Shown piece by piece: positions 1 to 6,709 of a stretch of DNA of 7,532 nucleotides (positions are counted from its first letter, which is position 1; each line of letters opens with the position of its first letter). The DNA comes from Rhodospirillales bacterium (lineage in GTDB: Bacteria; Pseudomonadota; Alphaproteobacteria; QKFK01; SZUA-500): the NCBI GenBank assembly GCA_003252195.1, contig QKFK01000208.1, positions 1 through 7,532 on the forward strand, written 5' to 3'. Below the pieces are notes generated by a model. The model ran no database searches. It had not been told where the DNA came from and worked only from the letters and a program-made list of their open reading frames with translations. A program made the translations under genes and the position numbers.

Positions 1-720
1 TATATTTACGCCCATGTCTTTTGATGCATATAATTGCAATTGAGTTGCCTTGGTTCTTTGAATAACACCTAATAATTTACTCATTGTTTGTCTGGCTGTA
101 TAGTTAGCTCTATATGCTTGATTTTCGTCCTCATCGGTTGTAGCAGTACTAATTAAATCATCAAGTACTTGAGGCATTTCCGTCAATTGAGCTTGTAACT
201 GAGCTGAATAGGCATAAGCCTCAAACAAATTGTCTTCAAAGAATTTCTTTCTTTTTTTGTTTTGTTTCTCTCTAGCAAGTTTATCGCCACTTGGGTTAAC
301 CAAAAGACTCTCAGAGGCCGCAGACACGTCTGCAGGATCTTTGTAATCTATCGATACACCCTTGCCCAAAGTCCCTGTAAGGGTATCGGCAGAAGGAAGC
401 ACGTCTGCCACCTTAGCTTTGGGAACTTGTATATTTGCAATCTTAAAATCTAGAGGGTTTTTTGTTGCAGTTTTAACGTTACGCAACATTTCATTACCCA
501 TACTTTTAACTTCTGACTGCACTTTCTGTTGTATAGCTGTTGGAATTTGCCCAATCACAGGAGGAAGGGTTGAAAAATCTAGAACGGGTAATCCTGGTGT
601 CATTTTAAGTATCATCTTAAAAATACAAATCGGAGAAAAACACAAACCAGCTTGAGCTTCTTTTAACGGAAAGACAGCCACCAATGCCAATAGCATAAAT
701 ATCTTAAGCTTCCTCATCAT
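1..720 (-). CDS. Secreted helical VirB5/TrbJ-like protein, fourth paralogue (C-terminus cut by window edge)
   Basis: The frame is open for 240 codons from 720 to the window edge, so the C-terminus is missing. Two adjacent ATGs (720 and 717) follow GGAGG at a spacing of 5, a strong ribosome site. Residues 1-24 form a Sec signal peptide (basic MMRKLK, hydrophobic core, AQA|G cleavage). Mature residues 43-49 (GLPVLDF) recall the start of the neighbouring protein (WPTFDVS). A basic, Lys/Arg-rich segment (147-159) precedes the shared motif EAYAYSAQLQA (167-177), with a second helix at 206-232. Cys27 and Cys32 stand close together near the mature N-terminus; the sister proteins have almost no cysteine, and the context does not fit a lipobox. 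It is the last visible gene of the virB4-downstream cluster, 54 bp after its neighbour. VirB5-type function is inferred from position, export and the shared helical module. An unrelated periplasmic T4SS factor remains possible. Confidence 0.6.
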   Translation of the reverse strand, partial: MMRKLKIFMLLALVAVFPLKEAQAGLCFSPICIFKMILKMTPGLPVLDFSTLPPVIGQIPTAIQQKVQSEVKSMGNEMLRNVKTATKNPLDFKIANIQVPKAKVADVLPSADTLTGTLGKGVSIDYKDPADVSAASESLLVNPSGDKLAREKQNKKRKKFFEDNLFEAYAYSAQLQAQLTEMPQVLDDLISTATTDEDENQAYRANYTARQTMSKLLGVIQRTKATQLQLYASKDMGVNI

Positions 721-774
721 CTTATCCTCCGAACCTCTTGCACCCTTATAATCATTCTATACTTCTATTACTAA

Positions 775-1854
775 CTATTCTTCATCAACTACTGTCGGAT
801 AAATATTATTCAACGAATAGATTTCTGATGTTGCCTGCGTTTTCAAATCAGCCACACTCAATGTCGCCATATCAATTAACTCATTACATATAGCAACCAT
901 CAATAATGTGTTTGCTGTCAGTGTTTTTCTTTTATCTTCTGCATCTTCATTATATGTATTAATCTCATCAATTCTTTCTTTAAGATCATCAGGCCCGTTA
1001 GCTCTCATAGAAACTGCCAATGCATATGCTTCTTTATTTGCATCAACATAATTCTGAAGTCTGGTTGCTTTAACCTCGGCAATGGCCTCTGCTGTTTCAG
1101 CCCCTTCTGTGTCTAAGAATTCACCGCTATCATTTTTTATATAATCAACCGTGTCAGACACACTTCCACTCTGAGCTTCATATGTTAAAGGAGTTCCATC
1201 TAATGAAACACCAACACCACCAAATGTGGCTTTCATCTGAGAGAGCTTTTCAGCTCTTTCCGCCATACGATCTGCTTGAGCTTGCAAATATGCAGCTTTT
1301 TCTTCATCCCCATCTGTTGTTTCTGCTTGCTCTTTTAGCGATGACACTAAATTTCCAGATACAACACCTTCATCCTTTGCGGCCTCTTCATCAGAAACTT
1401 CTTTTTTGTTAGATGAGGTTATCTTATCCTTTTGTTTATTTGCATAGGCCTCGGCACTGTCTTTTTTCTTATCCACATTCTCTTTGAATTCGTTACTCTT
1501 GGTTTTTACGTGATCAATACCTTTATCAACACCATCTTTAGCTTTAGATGCGAAATCACCAACACTTTTTGCAAAACCACTTTGTTTCTTAGCCTCAGCT
1601 GCTTGTTTTAATTTGCTTGGATCCATTCCGATTTCAATACCAAGCCCGCCTACTGACGAGGTTAAGTCTCCCAAGCTTTGAATTTCCATAGGCATTTGGT
1701 AAACTTTTTGAATATCAGAAACTAAACCTGTAATCTCACTTGCGGTATGCGATACATCAAAAGTAGGCCATCCTTGGGCAAAAGCTGCAGGAGCACTAAT
1801 CGCAAAAAATGCAATCGCTAAACTATATCTGATAATTTTTATCGCTTTGTTCAT
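775..1854 (-). CDS. Secreted, charged helical VirB5/TrbJ-like protein, third paralogue (359 aa)
   Basis: I start this gene at the ATG ending at 1854 and not at the in-frame ATG at 1884. The later start has AAGGCGG upstream and gives a clean signal peptide (MNKAIKIIRY, hydrophobic stretch, AFA|Q after residue 26); the earlier one lies 3 bp after the previous stop with no ribosome site. The mature protein opens QGWPTFDVS. Residues about 78-165 are very rich in Lys, Glu, Asp and Ala, without prolines after the first residues, and look like a long charged amphipathic helix or coiled coil absent from the sister proteins. The shared motif EAYALAVSMRA lies at 275-285 and the second helix at 311-334, containing the only mature cysteine. 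At 359 residues it is much longer than its neighbours (about 220-230). The gene follows its upstream neighbour by 33 bp and is probably cotranscribed. Role at the pilus tip or in the periplasm is inferred. Confidence 0.65.
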   Translation of the reverse strand: MNKAIKIIRYSLAIAFFAISAPAAFAQGWPTFDVSHTASEITGLVSDIQKVYQMPMEIQSLGDLTSSVGGLGIEIGMDPSKLKQAAEAKKQSGFAKSVGDFASKAKDGVDKGIDHVKTKSNEFKENVDKKKDSAEAYANKQKDKITSSNKKEVSDEEAAKDEGVVSGNLVSSLKEQAETTDGDEEKAAYLQAQADRMAERAEKLSQMKATFGGVGVSLDGTPLTYEAQSGSVSDTVDYIKNDSGEFLDTEGAETAEAIAEVKATRLQNYVDANKEAYALAVSMRANGPDDLKERIDEINTYNEDAEDKRKTLTANTLLMVAICNELIDMATLSVADLKTQATSEIYSLNNIYPTVVDEE

Positions 1855-1887
1855 ATTACACCGCCTTAACCTCAGAATAATCATTGC

Positions 1888-2553
1888 CTACTCAGCTGTT
1901 TCTCTACCAGCTACACCTTCCATTGATGACACACTTTTCATTCTCAACAAAGAAGCGTCCAATGTTTTTATATCTGCTAGCTGTTTGTGAACCTGTAGCA
2001 TCATTGATGATAATGACTGTATATTTTCTCTCATATCATTTGCGTCACTTGCGCCTTGAGACAACTCATCTTGACTTGTTTCAAGTTCTTCTGCGCGCTT
2101 GCGCATAGAAACACCTTTACCATATGCCTCCACAGCTGCAATATGTCTTTCAACCGCAGTTTTTTCTCTTACTTGTTGCACCATTTCAAGCTGAGATTGG
2201 TCTTTATCAACCGAAGCAAAGAAGCTTTTATTTGAATAGTCTTTAATTGAATCTAGATTATCAAGCTTACCTGCAAGATCTTTGTTAACTAAGGTGGAGA
2301 ACTTAGCTTCCCCAAGAATGCTTGAGGCTTTATCTTTCAAGTCTTTTAATTTTGAAAGTTGCCCCATTGCACCACTAATTTTTGACATTTCACCCGTTTG
2401 CTGTAGTGAATCTGTAACTTCCTCACCCTCAAGTTGATTTTGATATTGGTTCAATAACTGGGTAACAATCTGCGCAATATCCATTGTTTGCGCTTGAGCC
2501 TTAACAGGCACTAGGGATATCAACAGCACTAACGGCAATACATATTTTAGCAT
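1888..2553 (-). CDS. Secreted helical VirB5/TrbJ-like protein, second paralogue (221 aa)
   Basis: The ATG ending at 2553 has AGGGGG at about 6 bases, and the gene lies only 12 bp after the preceding stop, so it is almost certainly in the same transcript. Residues 1-21 are a Sec signal peptide (MLKYVLPLVLLISL..., cleavage AQA|Q). The mature protein begins QTMDIAQIVTQLLNQYQ, close in style to the DxxxIxxIV start of the 2566-3261 product. The rest is Gln/Lys/Glu/Asp-rich and apparently all helix, without cysteine. The shared motif EAYGKGVSMRK lies at 142-152 and the second helix (NIQSLSSMMLQVHKQLADIK) at 177-196. Known VirB5 proteins (for example TraC of pKM101) are exported, helical and about 220 residues long and locate to the pilus tip; size, export and position fit, but no specific orthologue is recognised. 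Confidence 0.65.
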   Translation of the reverse strand: MLKYVLPLVLLISLVPVKAQAQTMDIAQIVTQLLNQYQNQLEGEEVTDSLQQTGEMSKISGAMGQLSKLKDLKDKASSILGEAKFSTLVNKDLAGKLDNLDSIKDYSNKSFFASVDKDQSQLEMVQQVREKTAVERHIAAVEAYGKGVSMRKRAEELETSQDELSQGASDANDMRENIQSLSSMMLQVHKQLADIKTLDASLLRMKSVSSMEGVAGRETAE

Positions 2554-2565
2554 ATTAGCCCCCTA

Positions 2566-3261
2566 TTAATTAACGCCACCCAATACATTAGCTGAGCTAC
2601 CCTCAACTGAAACAGCCTGCAACATCTTCATTTCTGAAATACTTTTTAAGATTTCCATTTGAATTGCAGAAAGAGCAGCCATATCATCTCTTTCAGTTGT
2701 TGCCTTAGCTGTTTTGTCAGCCAAGTCGTCCGCCGTCTGAACCTCTTCCTCATGCCTTGCCTGCATACTTAAAGACATAGCGTAACCCTTGGTTTGAGAT
2801 TTTTTTACAAATTTGCTTTTGAGTTTTCTAATTTTTTGAATGTTATCAACATTCTGGTCACCTGCCACCTCAGGATCAAGTAAAACAGTATCAACAACTG
2901 ATTCAACTTTTGACATATCTTTCATATCTTCCTGAGAAACAGTTTTTCCAGAAGGAGCCAGCTCATTAAAGGCATCTGGAACTTCAGGTTTCATTTGTTC
3001 CTGAAATTTTTCATCATCGCCACCTTTACTTACAAAGGCTGGAACAAGGCTGGTAGAAAAATCTCCTAAAGCACCTCGCGCATTTTCCAATTCTGCACCA
3101 GCCGCTTTAAGGTTTTGAATTTGCCCTGTAATATTTTGAATTCTTGTTACAATATTTGCTATATTTGTCGGGTCTAGCGTAGGAACCTGCGCATTTGCAA
3201 CAGTTGTAAAACACAACAAGAATAGCGAAAATAGAATACTAAACCCTGCTTTGCCTGCCAT
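2566..3261 (-). CDS. VirB5/TrbJ-like secreted T4SS protein, first paralogue after virB4 (231 aa)
   Basis: The open frame extends upstream to 3414, but the start is the ATG ending at 3261: GGGAGG stands 5 bases before it and a signal peptide begins there (MAGKAGFSILFSLFLLCFTTVANA|Q, cleavage after residue 24). The 51-residue extension has no ribosome site and would bury the signal. The mature protein begins QVPTLDPTNIANIVTRIQNI, an Asp-Xaa-Xaa-Asn-Ile start followed by an amphipathic helix, typical in style of VirB5/TrbJ proteins. The middle (80-115) is acidic and probably loop-rich. The shared motif KGYAMSLSMQA lies at 158-168 and the second helix at 196-216. There is no cysteine in the mature part. 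It occupies the canonical virB5 position straight after virB4, making it the best candidate for the true VirB5 minor pilin/adhesin. It probably has its own promoter at 3310-3339. Confidence 0.7.
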   Translation of the reverse strand: MAGKAGFSILFSLFLLCFTTVANAQVPTLDPTNIANIVTRIQNITGQIQNLKAAGAELENARGALGDFSTSLVPAFVSKGGDDEKFQEQMKPEVPDAFNELAPSGKTVSQEDMKDMSKVESVVDTVLLDPEVAGDQNVDNIQKIRKLKSKFVKKSQTKGYAMSLSMQARHEEEVQTADDLADKTAKATTERDDMAALSAIQMEILKSISEMKMLQAVSVEGSSANVLGGVN

Positions 3262-3309
3262 AATAGCCTCCCAAAAACGTAGTAAACCCAAAAAATATAC
3301 AATCTCTCT

Positions 3310-3339
3310 ATAATAGATAGTACTAAAAAATTGTGGCAA
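3310..3339 (-). promoter_or_regulatory. Candidate sigma70 promoter for the virB5-like gene cluster
   Basis: On the minus strand, TTGCCA (3334-3339, 5 of 6 matches to TTGACA) is followed after 18 bp by TATTAT (3310-3315, 5 of 6 matches to TATAAT). Initiation near 3303 would leave a leader of about 42 bases containing the GGGAGG ribosome site before the ATG at 3261. It lies in the 188-bp gap after virB4, where no terminator is evident, so the cluster could be read both through virB4 and from here. The call rests on sequence match only. Confidence 0.5.
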
Positions 3340-3449
3340 AAGTAAGGCTTTATTACGAGAAATTAATAAATGTAATATTTCTGTAACACGAAAACATAAA
3401 CTCTCTGACCACAAAAACCTTCATGCATCAGCCTTTTCAACAAAGCAGT

Positions 3450-5873
3450 CTACGCCACTTCTAAGAATTTATCTACAAACCCTTCATTGCCAAACTGAGC
3501 TGCCAATTCTTGGGCAAGAAGCACATGTTTTCGACCTGATGAATATAGCTTTAGATATTGCCCTAATCCACTCAAATCAACATCTAAAATGACCGACTCG
3601 CCAATAGCAGGTCTAGAAACCAAAATAGCATAAGGGATATCTCTAAATGATCGACCAGCAATGAAATCCATTTCTCTTGGGGTTAGCTTCCAGTTTTCGT
3701 AATCTTCTTCTGAGCATTGTGGGTTTCTGAAGAATATAACAGTTTGACACTGTCCACGAATAACTTCACCCAGACCAAGTTTATCAACAATATTTGGTTG
3801 TTGGAAGGCGCATAGATATGCTTGACGTTTTTTACGCCCCTCTTGCAAACCAACAATAAAGCTGTCTCTAAACATTGGATGTTTAAGCATAGGCGCAGTT
3901 TCGTCGATCATAATCAAGCTAGGATCACCAGTTTCACCAGTTGTACTCTGAATTCTGTGCATAATATAACTAATAACAGCAGGAGCCAAAGTTTCATCTT
4001 CAAAAATATGAGTAAAGTCAAACGCCATAAAGCGTGATGTTAAATCAAGATTATCATCTTCAGCATTAAAAATATTACCATATTGCTCAGGATTAACCCA
4101 GCGGAACAATTCTCTACGCATAGCCCCTGTTGGAGAGAAGCAGCTCTTATGGAGATTGCGCAACGTTCTTTCATCTGGACGCAAATAATCAAACGCTGTG
4201 GTTACAGCCCTACCAATTTCTTTTTCAGATTGAGCATCATCAACCATGGTTATAGCTTTTAGCCACCTTCTTAAAAAGGCTCTGTTCTCAGCGTTATCGC
4301 TACAAGCAAATGGATTTAGGGTCGTTGCACCCTCTTCTCCATCAAAATTAATATAGGCACCATTAACAGCGCGAGTAAATATTTCAACACCACGGTGACG
4401 GTCAAAGAAATACACTCTTAAATCTTTATGTCGCATCGCTTGCCCAGCCAGAAATGCTAACAACGTTGTTTTACCTTGTCCTGTTGGACCAATGATACAA
4501 CAGTGAGCCACAGCGTTATCTGCTGATGACACATGAAACTGCCATTTATATGCTGTACCACTAAATGTTCTGAATATGGTAATAGCTCCTGGACCCCAGT
4601 CACTTTTAGGTAACCCTTCTGCTGATTTTTCTAAGCAAACAGAACAAGCAACAACGCGCGATAAATATTTATATGTTCTAGGGTAGATGTCATAAGTTGG
4701 GAATTGTGAAAAGAACACAGCCTGAGCTACCCAACTTTCTCTTACTGGAGTTGCTCCATACACACGGCATATACGTTCAACTTCTGACTGTGCAAATTCA
4801 ATTTCTTCAGGGCTTTCACAGAACATAATCATAGACATTGAGTAATCATGCAATGTCTGGAAGTCCTCGTCAGACTCTTCTATCGTCTGTAGCGCAATTT
4901 CATATTGCTCCCACACAGAGGCAGAAAAACTTGTAACTCTTGCCATTCTCTGCTGCTGAAGTAGCAAGGCAAGTGCAGCCGCTTTACTCATGGGCTTAAT
5001 ACAATGGAACAAGCGTAATTCACAATCGATAGAAAGCAAGTCCGCCGTCATCTGTTCATCCATATAATCAGCAGAACTTCTAATGCCCATTACAATCGCC
5101 TGTTTTGTACGACTTCCTGAGTAGAAGTTTATAATCCCTTCTTCTTTAGTAAAGTGAATATGATCAGCAGTTAAAAGCTCATTCAAATCCCCACCTTCGG
5201 CCAAGCCAACCTTGGGCTCGGGCAATGAAACAGGGCTACATAACTTTGCGAATAGATGGAAAGGAGCATCTTTAGCACTATTTGTTTCTGTTTCAAACAA
5301 TGATGAAACTTCATAATCATCTAATGTAGCTATAAGCGCCTGAGAAGCTTGGTTCAAATCACGCTCATTATGTTTTCTATCTTGAACAGATAAAATCGCA
5401 TAATGCTGATTTTGGTACACACGGCTCAAACTATCAGCCCATGTAAGAGCAATTCTTCCTAATAACGGATTTTGATGCTGACCGTCTTCCTCTAGCGGAA
5501 TTCTCTCGCGCATAGAGATAATTCTGCATGTAACACCGAGCTCAGATAATGAATCAATCCATGATTTACGACCCTCAAGCATGTTTTCTCTTTTTTCGGG
5601 CATAACAAAGGCCATATCAGCACCTTTAATCCTAAACACCCTAGATAAAGATCCATCCTTACACTTTATAGTCATTCCATCTGGTAACAATCTATCAAAT
5701 GGCAAAAAGTCGGAAACACGCGTTTCTTTTGGTCGAGGCAAAACCATATCACCAAATTTGCTTGCAAATAAACACGCAAAAGCAGCCGCAGAGGCTATTC
5801 CGATAAAACCAATTATGGTTTGCGGAGCCGTAATTCCTGTTACGAATAAACCAATGAAACTATCAGGGAGCAA
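3450..5873 (-). CDS. virB4: VirB4 T4SS ATPase
   Basis: VirB4 is the conserved inner-membrane ATPase that powers pilus assembly and substrate transfer. All nucleotide-site signs are present (numbering from the TTG at 5873, 807 aa): Walker A GPTGQGKT at 462-469, Walker B LIMIDE at 653-658, the VirB4-typical TLNPF at 518-522, and GLQEGRKKRQ (675-684) with CAFQQP (688-693). A hydrophobic segment at about 10-36 probably anchors the N-terminus to the inner membrane. SDFLPFDRLLPDG (54-66) starts the N-terminal domain. Length agrees with the family (about 800). Start choice: an ATG at 5927 would add 18 residues but overlaps virB3 by 65 bp and lacks a ribosome site; TTG at 5873 has AAAAAGG 8 bases upstream and overlaps by 11 bp. 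The gene appears intact and is translationally linked to virB3. Confidence 0.95.
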   Translation of the reverse strand: MLPDSFIGLFVTGITAPQTIIGFIGIASAAAFACLFASKFGDMVLPRPKETRVSDFLPFDRLLPDGMTIKCKDGSLSRVFRIKGADMAFVMPEKRENMLEGRKSWIDSLSELGVTCRIISMRERIPLEEDGQHQNPLLGRIALTWADSLSRVYQNQHYAILSVQDRKHNERDLNQASQALIATLDDYEVSSLFETETNSAKDAPFHLFAKLCSPVSLPEPKVGLAEGGDLNELLTADHIHFTKEEGIINFYSGSRTKQAIVMGIRSSADYMDEQMTADLLSIDCELRLFHCIKPMSKAAALALLLQQQRMARVTSFSASVWEQYEIALQTIEESDEDFQTLHDYSMSMIMFCESPEEIEFAQSEVERICRVYGATPVRESWVAQAVFFSQFPTYDIYPRTYKYLSRVVACSVCLEKSAEGLPKSDWGPGAITIFRTFSGTAYKWQFHVSSADNAVAHCCIIGPTGQGKTTLLAFLAGQAMRHKDLRVYFFDRHRGVEIFTRAVNGAYINFDGEEGATTLNPFACSDNAENRAFLRRWLKAITMVDDAQSEKEIGRAVTTAFDYLRPDERTLRNLHKSCFSPTGAMRRELFRWVNPEQYGNIFNAEDDNLDLTSRFMAFDFTHIFEDETLAPAVISYIMHRIQSTTGETGDPSLIMIDETAPMLKHPMFRDSFIVGLQEGRKKRQAYLCAFQQPNIVDKLGLGEVIRGQCQTVIFFRNPQCSEEDYENWKLTPREMDFIAGRSFRDIPYAILVSRPAIGESVILDVDLSGLGQYLKLYSSGRKHVLLAQELAAQFGNEGFVDKFLEVA

Positions 5874-6153
5874 GTTTATTACCTTTTTCTTTATAAATAT
5901 TAAGACTTGGTTTAGCCATAGGCCCATAAGATGCCATCATTTTTGATAAATGAGGCTCTTTTGCGCCATATATTATCAAAAAAAGATGAACCAACAATAT
6001 TGATGGGATAAAAAATATCGGATTTAATTTCCACAACCCCATACCAATAAACATAAAAGGCATTTGCATTGCCATATTTGCGGCTGCAGGCAAAAAAGGA
6101 GCCCAAAACAATCTAGGCGGAGCAGAAACAGCTTTAAGTATCGGTGCTCTCAT
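5863..6153 (-). CDS. virB3: VirB3 inner-membrane T4SS protein
   Basis: VirB3 is a small inner-membrane protein that works with VirB4, to which it is fused in some systems. This 96-residue product has the family's usual size and layout: a short basic N-terminus with PILKAVSAPPRLFWAPF (residues 4-20), hydrophobic segments at about 18-40 and 44-63, and GAKEPHLSKMM at 63-73, which resembles the conserved G-x-x-E-P-H stretch after the second membrane segment. There is no signal peptide. The ATG at 6153 has GGAG 8 bases upstream. The 3' end overlaps the start of virB4, as is common for this pair. It lies 164 bp after virB2, separated by a terminator-like hairpin and a candidate promoter. Confidence 0.9.
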   Translation of the reverse strand: MRAPILKAVSAPPRLFWAPFLPAAANMAMQMPFMFIGMGLWKLNPIFFIPSILLVHLFLIIYGAKEPHLSKMMASYGPMAKPSLNIYKEKGNKLAP

Positions 6154-6218
6154 TAATTAAACTCCAAATTCACTCAAAATAATACCTCAACCATCTAATG
6201 GTAAGACCAATTTGATAA

Positions 6219-6236
6219 TATATTGTAAACAATATA
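6219..6236. promoter_or_regulatory. 18-bp palindrome, possible operator at the virB3 promoter
   Basis: Perfect inverted repeat TATATTGT-AA-ACAATATA (8-bp arms, 2-bp centre). Its right arm contains the candidate -10 box of the virB3 promoter on the minus strand, so a dimeric regulator bound here would block or modulate RNA polymerase. AT-rich DNA gives short palindromes by chance, but 8-bp arms at this place are suggestive. Confidence 0.4.
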
Positions 6237-6260
6237 ATATTAAGAGTTAATAAAAATCAA
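6231..6260 (-). promoter_or_regulatory. Candidate promoter for virB3-virB4
   Basis: Minus strand TTGATT (6255-6260), an 18-bp spacer, then TATATT (6231-6236, 5 of 6 matches to TATAAT). It sits just downstream of the virB2 terminator and about 75 bp before the virB3 ATG, where a promoter would be needed if the terminator is efficient. The -35 box is only a 4 of 6 match and the background is AT-rich. Confidence 0.35.
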
Positions 6261-6266
6261 CCTCAT

Positions 6267-6295
6267 AAAAAAATACCGCCGATTTTACTCGGCGG
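6267..6295 (-). terminator. Rho-independent terminator or attenuator after virB2
   Basis: On the minus strand a GC-rich 7-bp stem, CCGCCGA (6289-6295) pairing with TCGGCGG (6276-6282) around a 6-base loop, is followed after TA by seven Ts (6267-6273). It begins 22 bases after the virB2 stop codon. There is no T-run on the plus side, so it acts on leftward transcription only. The stem is moderate in length, so partial read-through into virB3 is likely; this would yield much more pilin than ATPase message. Confidence 0.85.
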
Positions 6296-6317
6296 CATTC
6301 TTTGCTAAACTCTTTGA

Positions 6318-6638
6318 TTATTTCAAAGTATCAGCCATGTTACCTGTACCAGTTGTTGTATCAGTTGCGTAGTCAACGATAGCACCAGCAGCAGCTAGAA
6401 TAGCAAGACCGATTGCTAAAGCTGCGAATTTTTTCCAGTCAACACGACCAAAAATAGCGCCGATAGCCAAACCAACGAGACCGAAACCACCAACAACGAA
6501 AACAACTGTTTTAGTTGCTTGGAACATTGCTGAAGATTTACCTGTAACAGCTGAGAACACGTCTGCGCGACCTGTTGATGTCATACCAGCAAACATAAGT
6601 GCTGATAATGCTAATGTTTTAATTTTTGATACTTTCAT
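6318..6638 (-). CDS. virB2: VirB2/TrbC-family pilin precursor
   Basis: VirB2 is the major subunit of the T4SS pilus. The 106-residue precursor has a Sec signal peptide (MKVSKIKTLALSALMFAGMTSTGRA, cleavage at GRA|D, residue 25), then two hydrophobic helices at about 43-63 and 70-88 joined by a short basic loop FGRVDWKK (63-70), and a Thr/Gly-rich tail. This two-helix hairpin with a positive cytoplasmic loop is the family hallmark, and the mature length (about 81) is typical. The ATG at 6638 has AAGGGGA about 6 bases upstream, a strong ribosome site. It is the first gene of the leftward locus, has a candidate promoter with a palindrome at 6710-6739, and is followed by its own terminator, consistent with high expression. 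Confidence 0.9.
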   Translation of the reverse strand: MKVSKIKTLALSALMFAGMTSTGRADVFSAVTGKSSAMFQATKTVVFVVGGFGLVGLAIGAIFGRVDWKKFAALAIGLAILAAAGAIVDYATDTTTGTGNMADTLK

Positions 6639-6679
6639 TCTCTTTCCCCTTAAATTAAGTTCAAATAATATGCAAATCC

Positions 6680-6694
6680 ATCTTTACCAAAGAT
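6680..6694 (-). promoter_or_regulatory. Small hairpin in the virB2 5' leader
   Basis: ATCTTT-GGT-AAAGAT on the minus strand forms a perfect 6-bp stem with a 3-base loop. If transcription begins near 6703 from the candidate promoter, the hairpin lies within the first 25 bases of the message, a place where stems protect transcripts from 5'-end-dependent decay. It does not cover the ribosome site. Confidence 0.35.
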
Positions 6695-6709
6695 ACTTAC
6701 AGCATAAAT

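Noticed and set aside
640..650. Possible lipoprotein signal in the 1-720 product because a Cys follows the signal peptide.
   Set aside because: The residues before Cys27 read AQAGL, which does not fit the Leu-Ala-Gly/Ser-Cys lipobox, whereas AQA|G fits signal peptidase I.
262..655. Two plus-strand frames of 63 and 97 codons.
   Set aside because: They are antisense to the partial gene at 1-720, which has a strong ribosome site, a signal peptide and the shared motif; the plus frames show no protein-like features.
1855..1884. Upstream ATG adding 10 residues to the third virB5-like protein.
   Set aside because: It begins 3 bp after the previous stop without a ribosome site; the next ATG has AAGGCGG and yields a standard signal peptide.
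3262..3414. In-frame upstream extension of the first virB5-like gene (51 residues).
   Set aside because: It has no ribosome site, would place a signal peptide in mid-protein, and overlaps the good promoter at 3310-3339. GGGAGG before the ATG at 3261 decides the start.
5581..5946. 121-codon plus-strand frame opposite virB4 and virB3.
   Set aside because: It lies antisense to two well-supported genes and shows no recognisable domain; it is a shadow frame.
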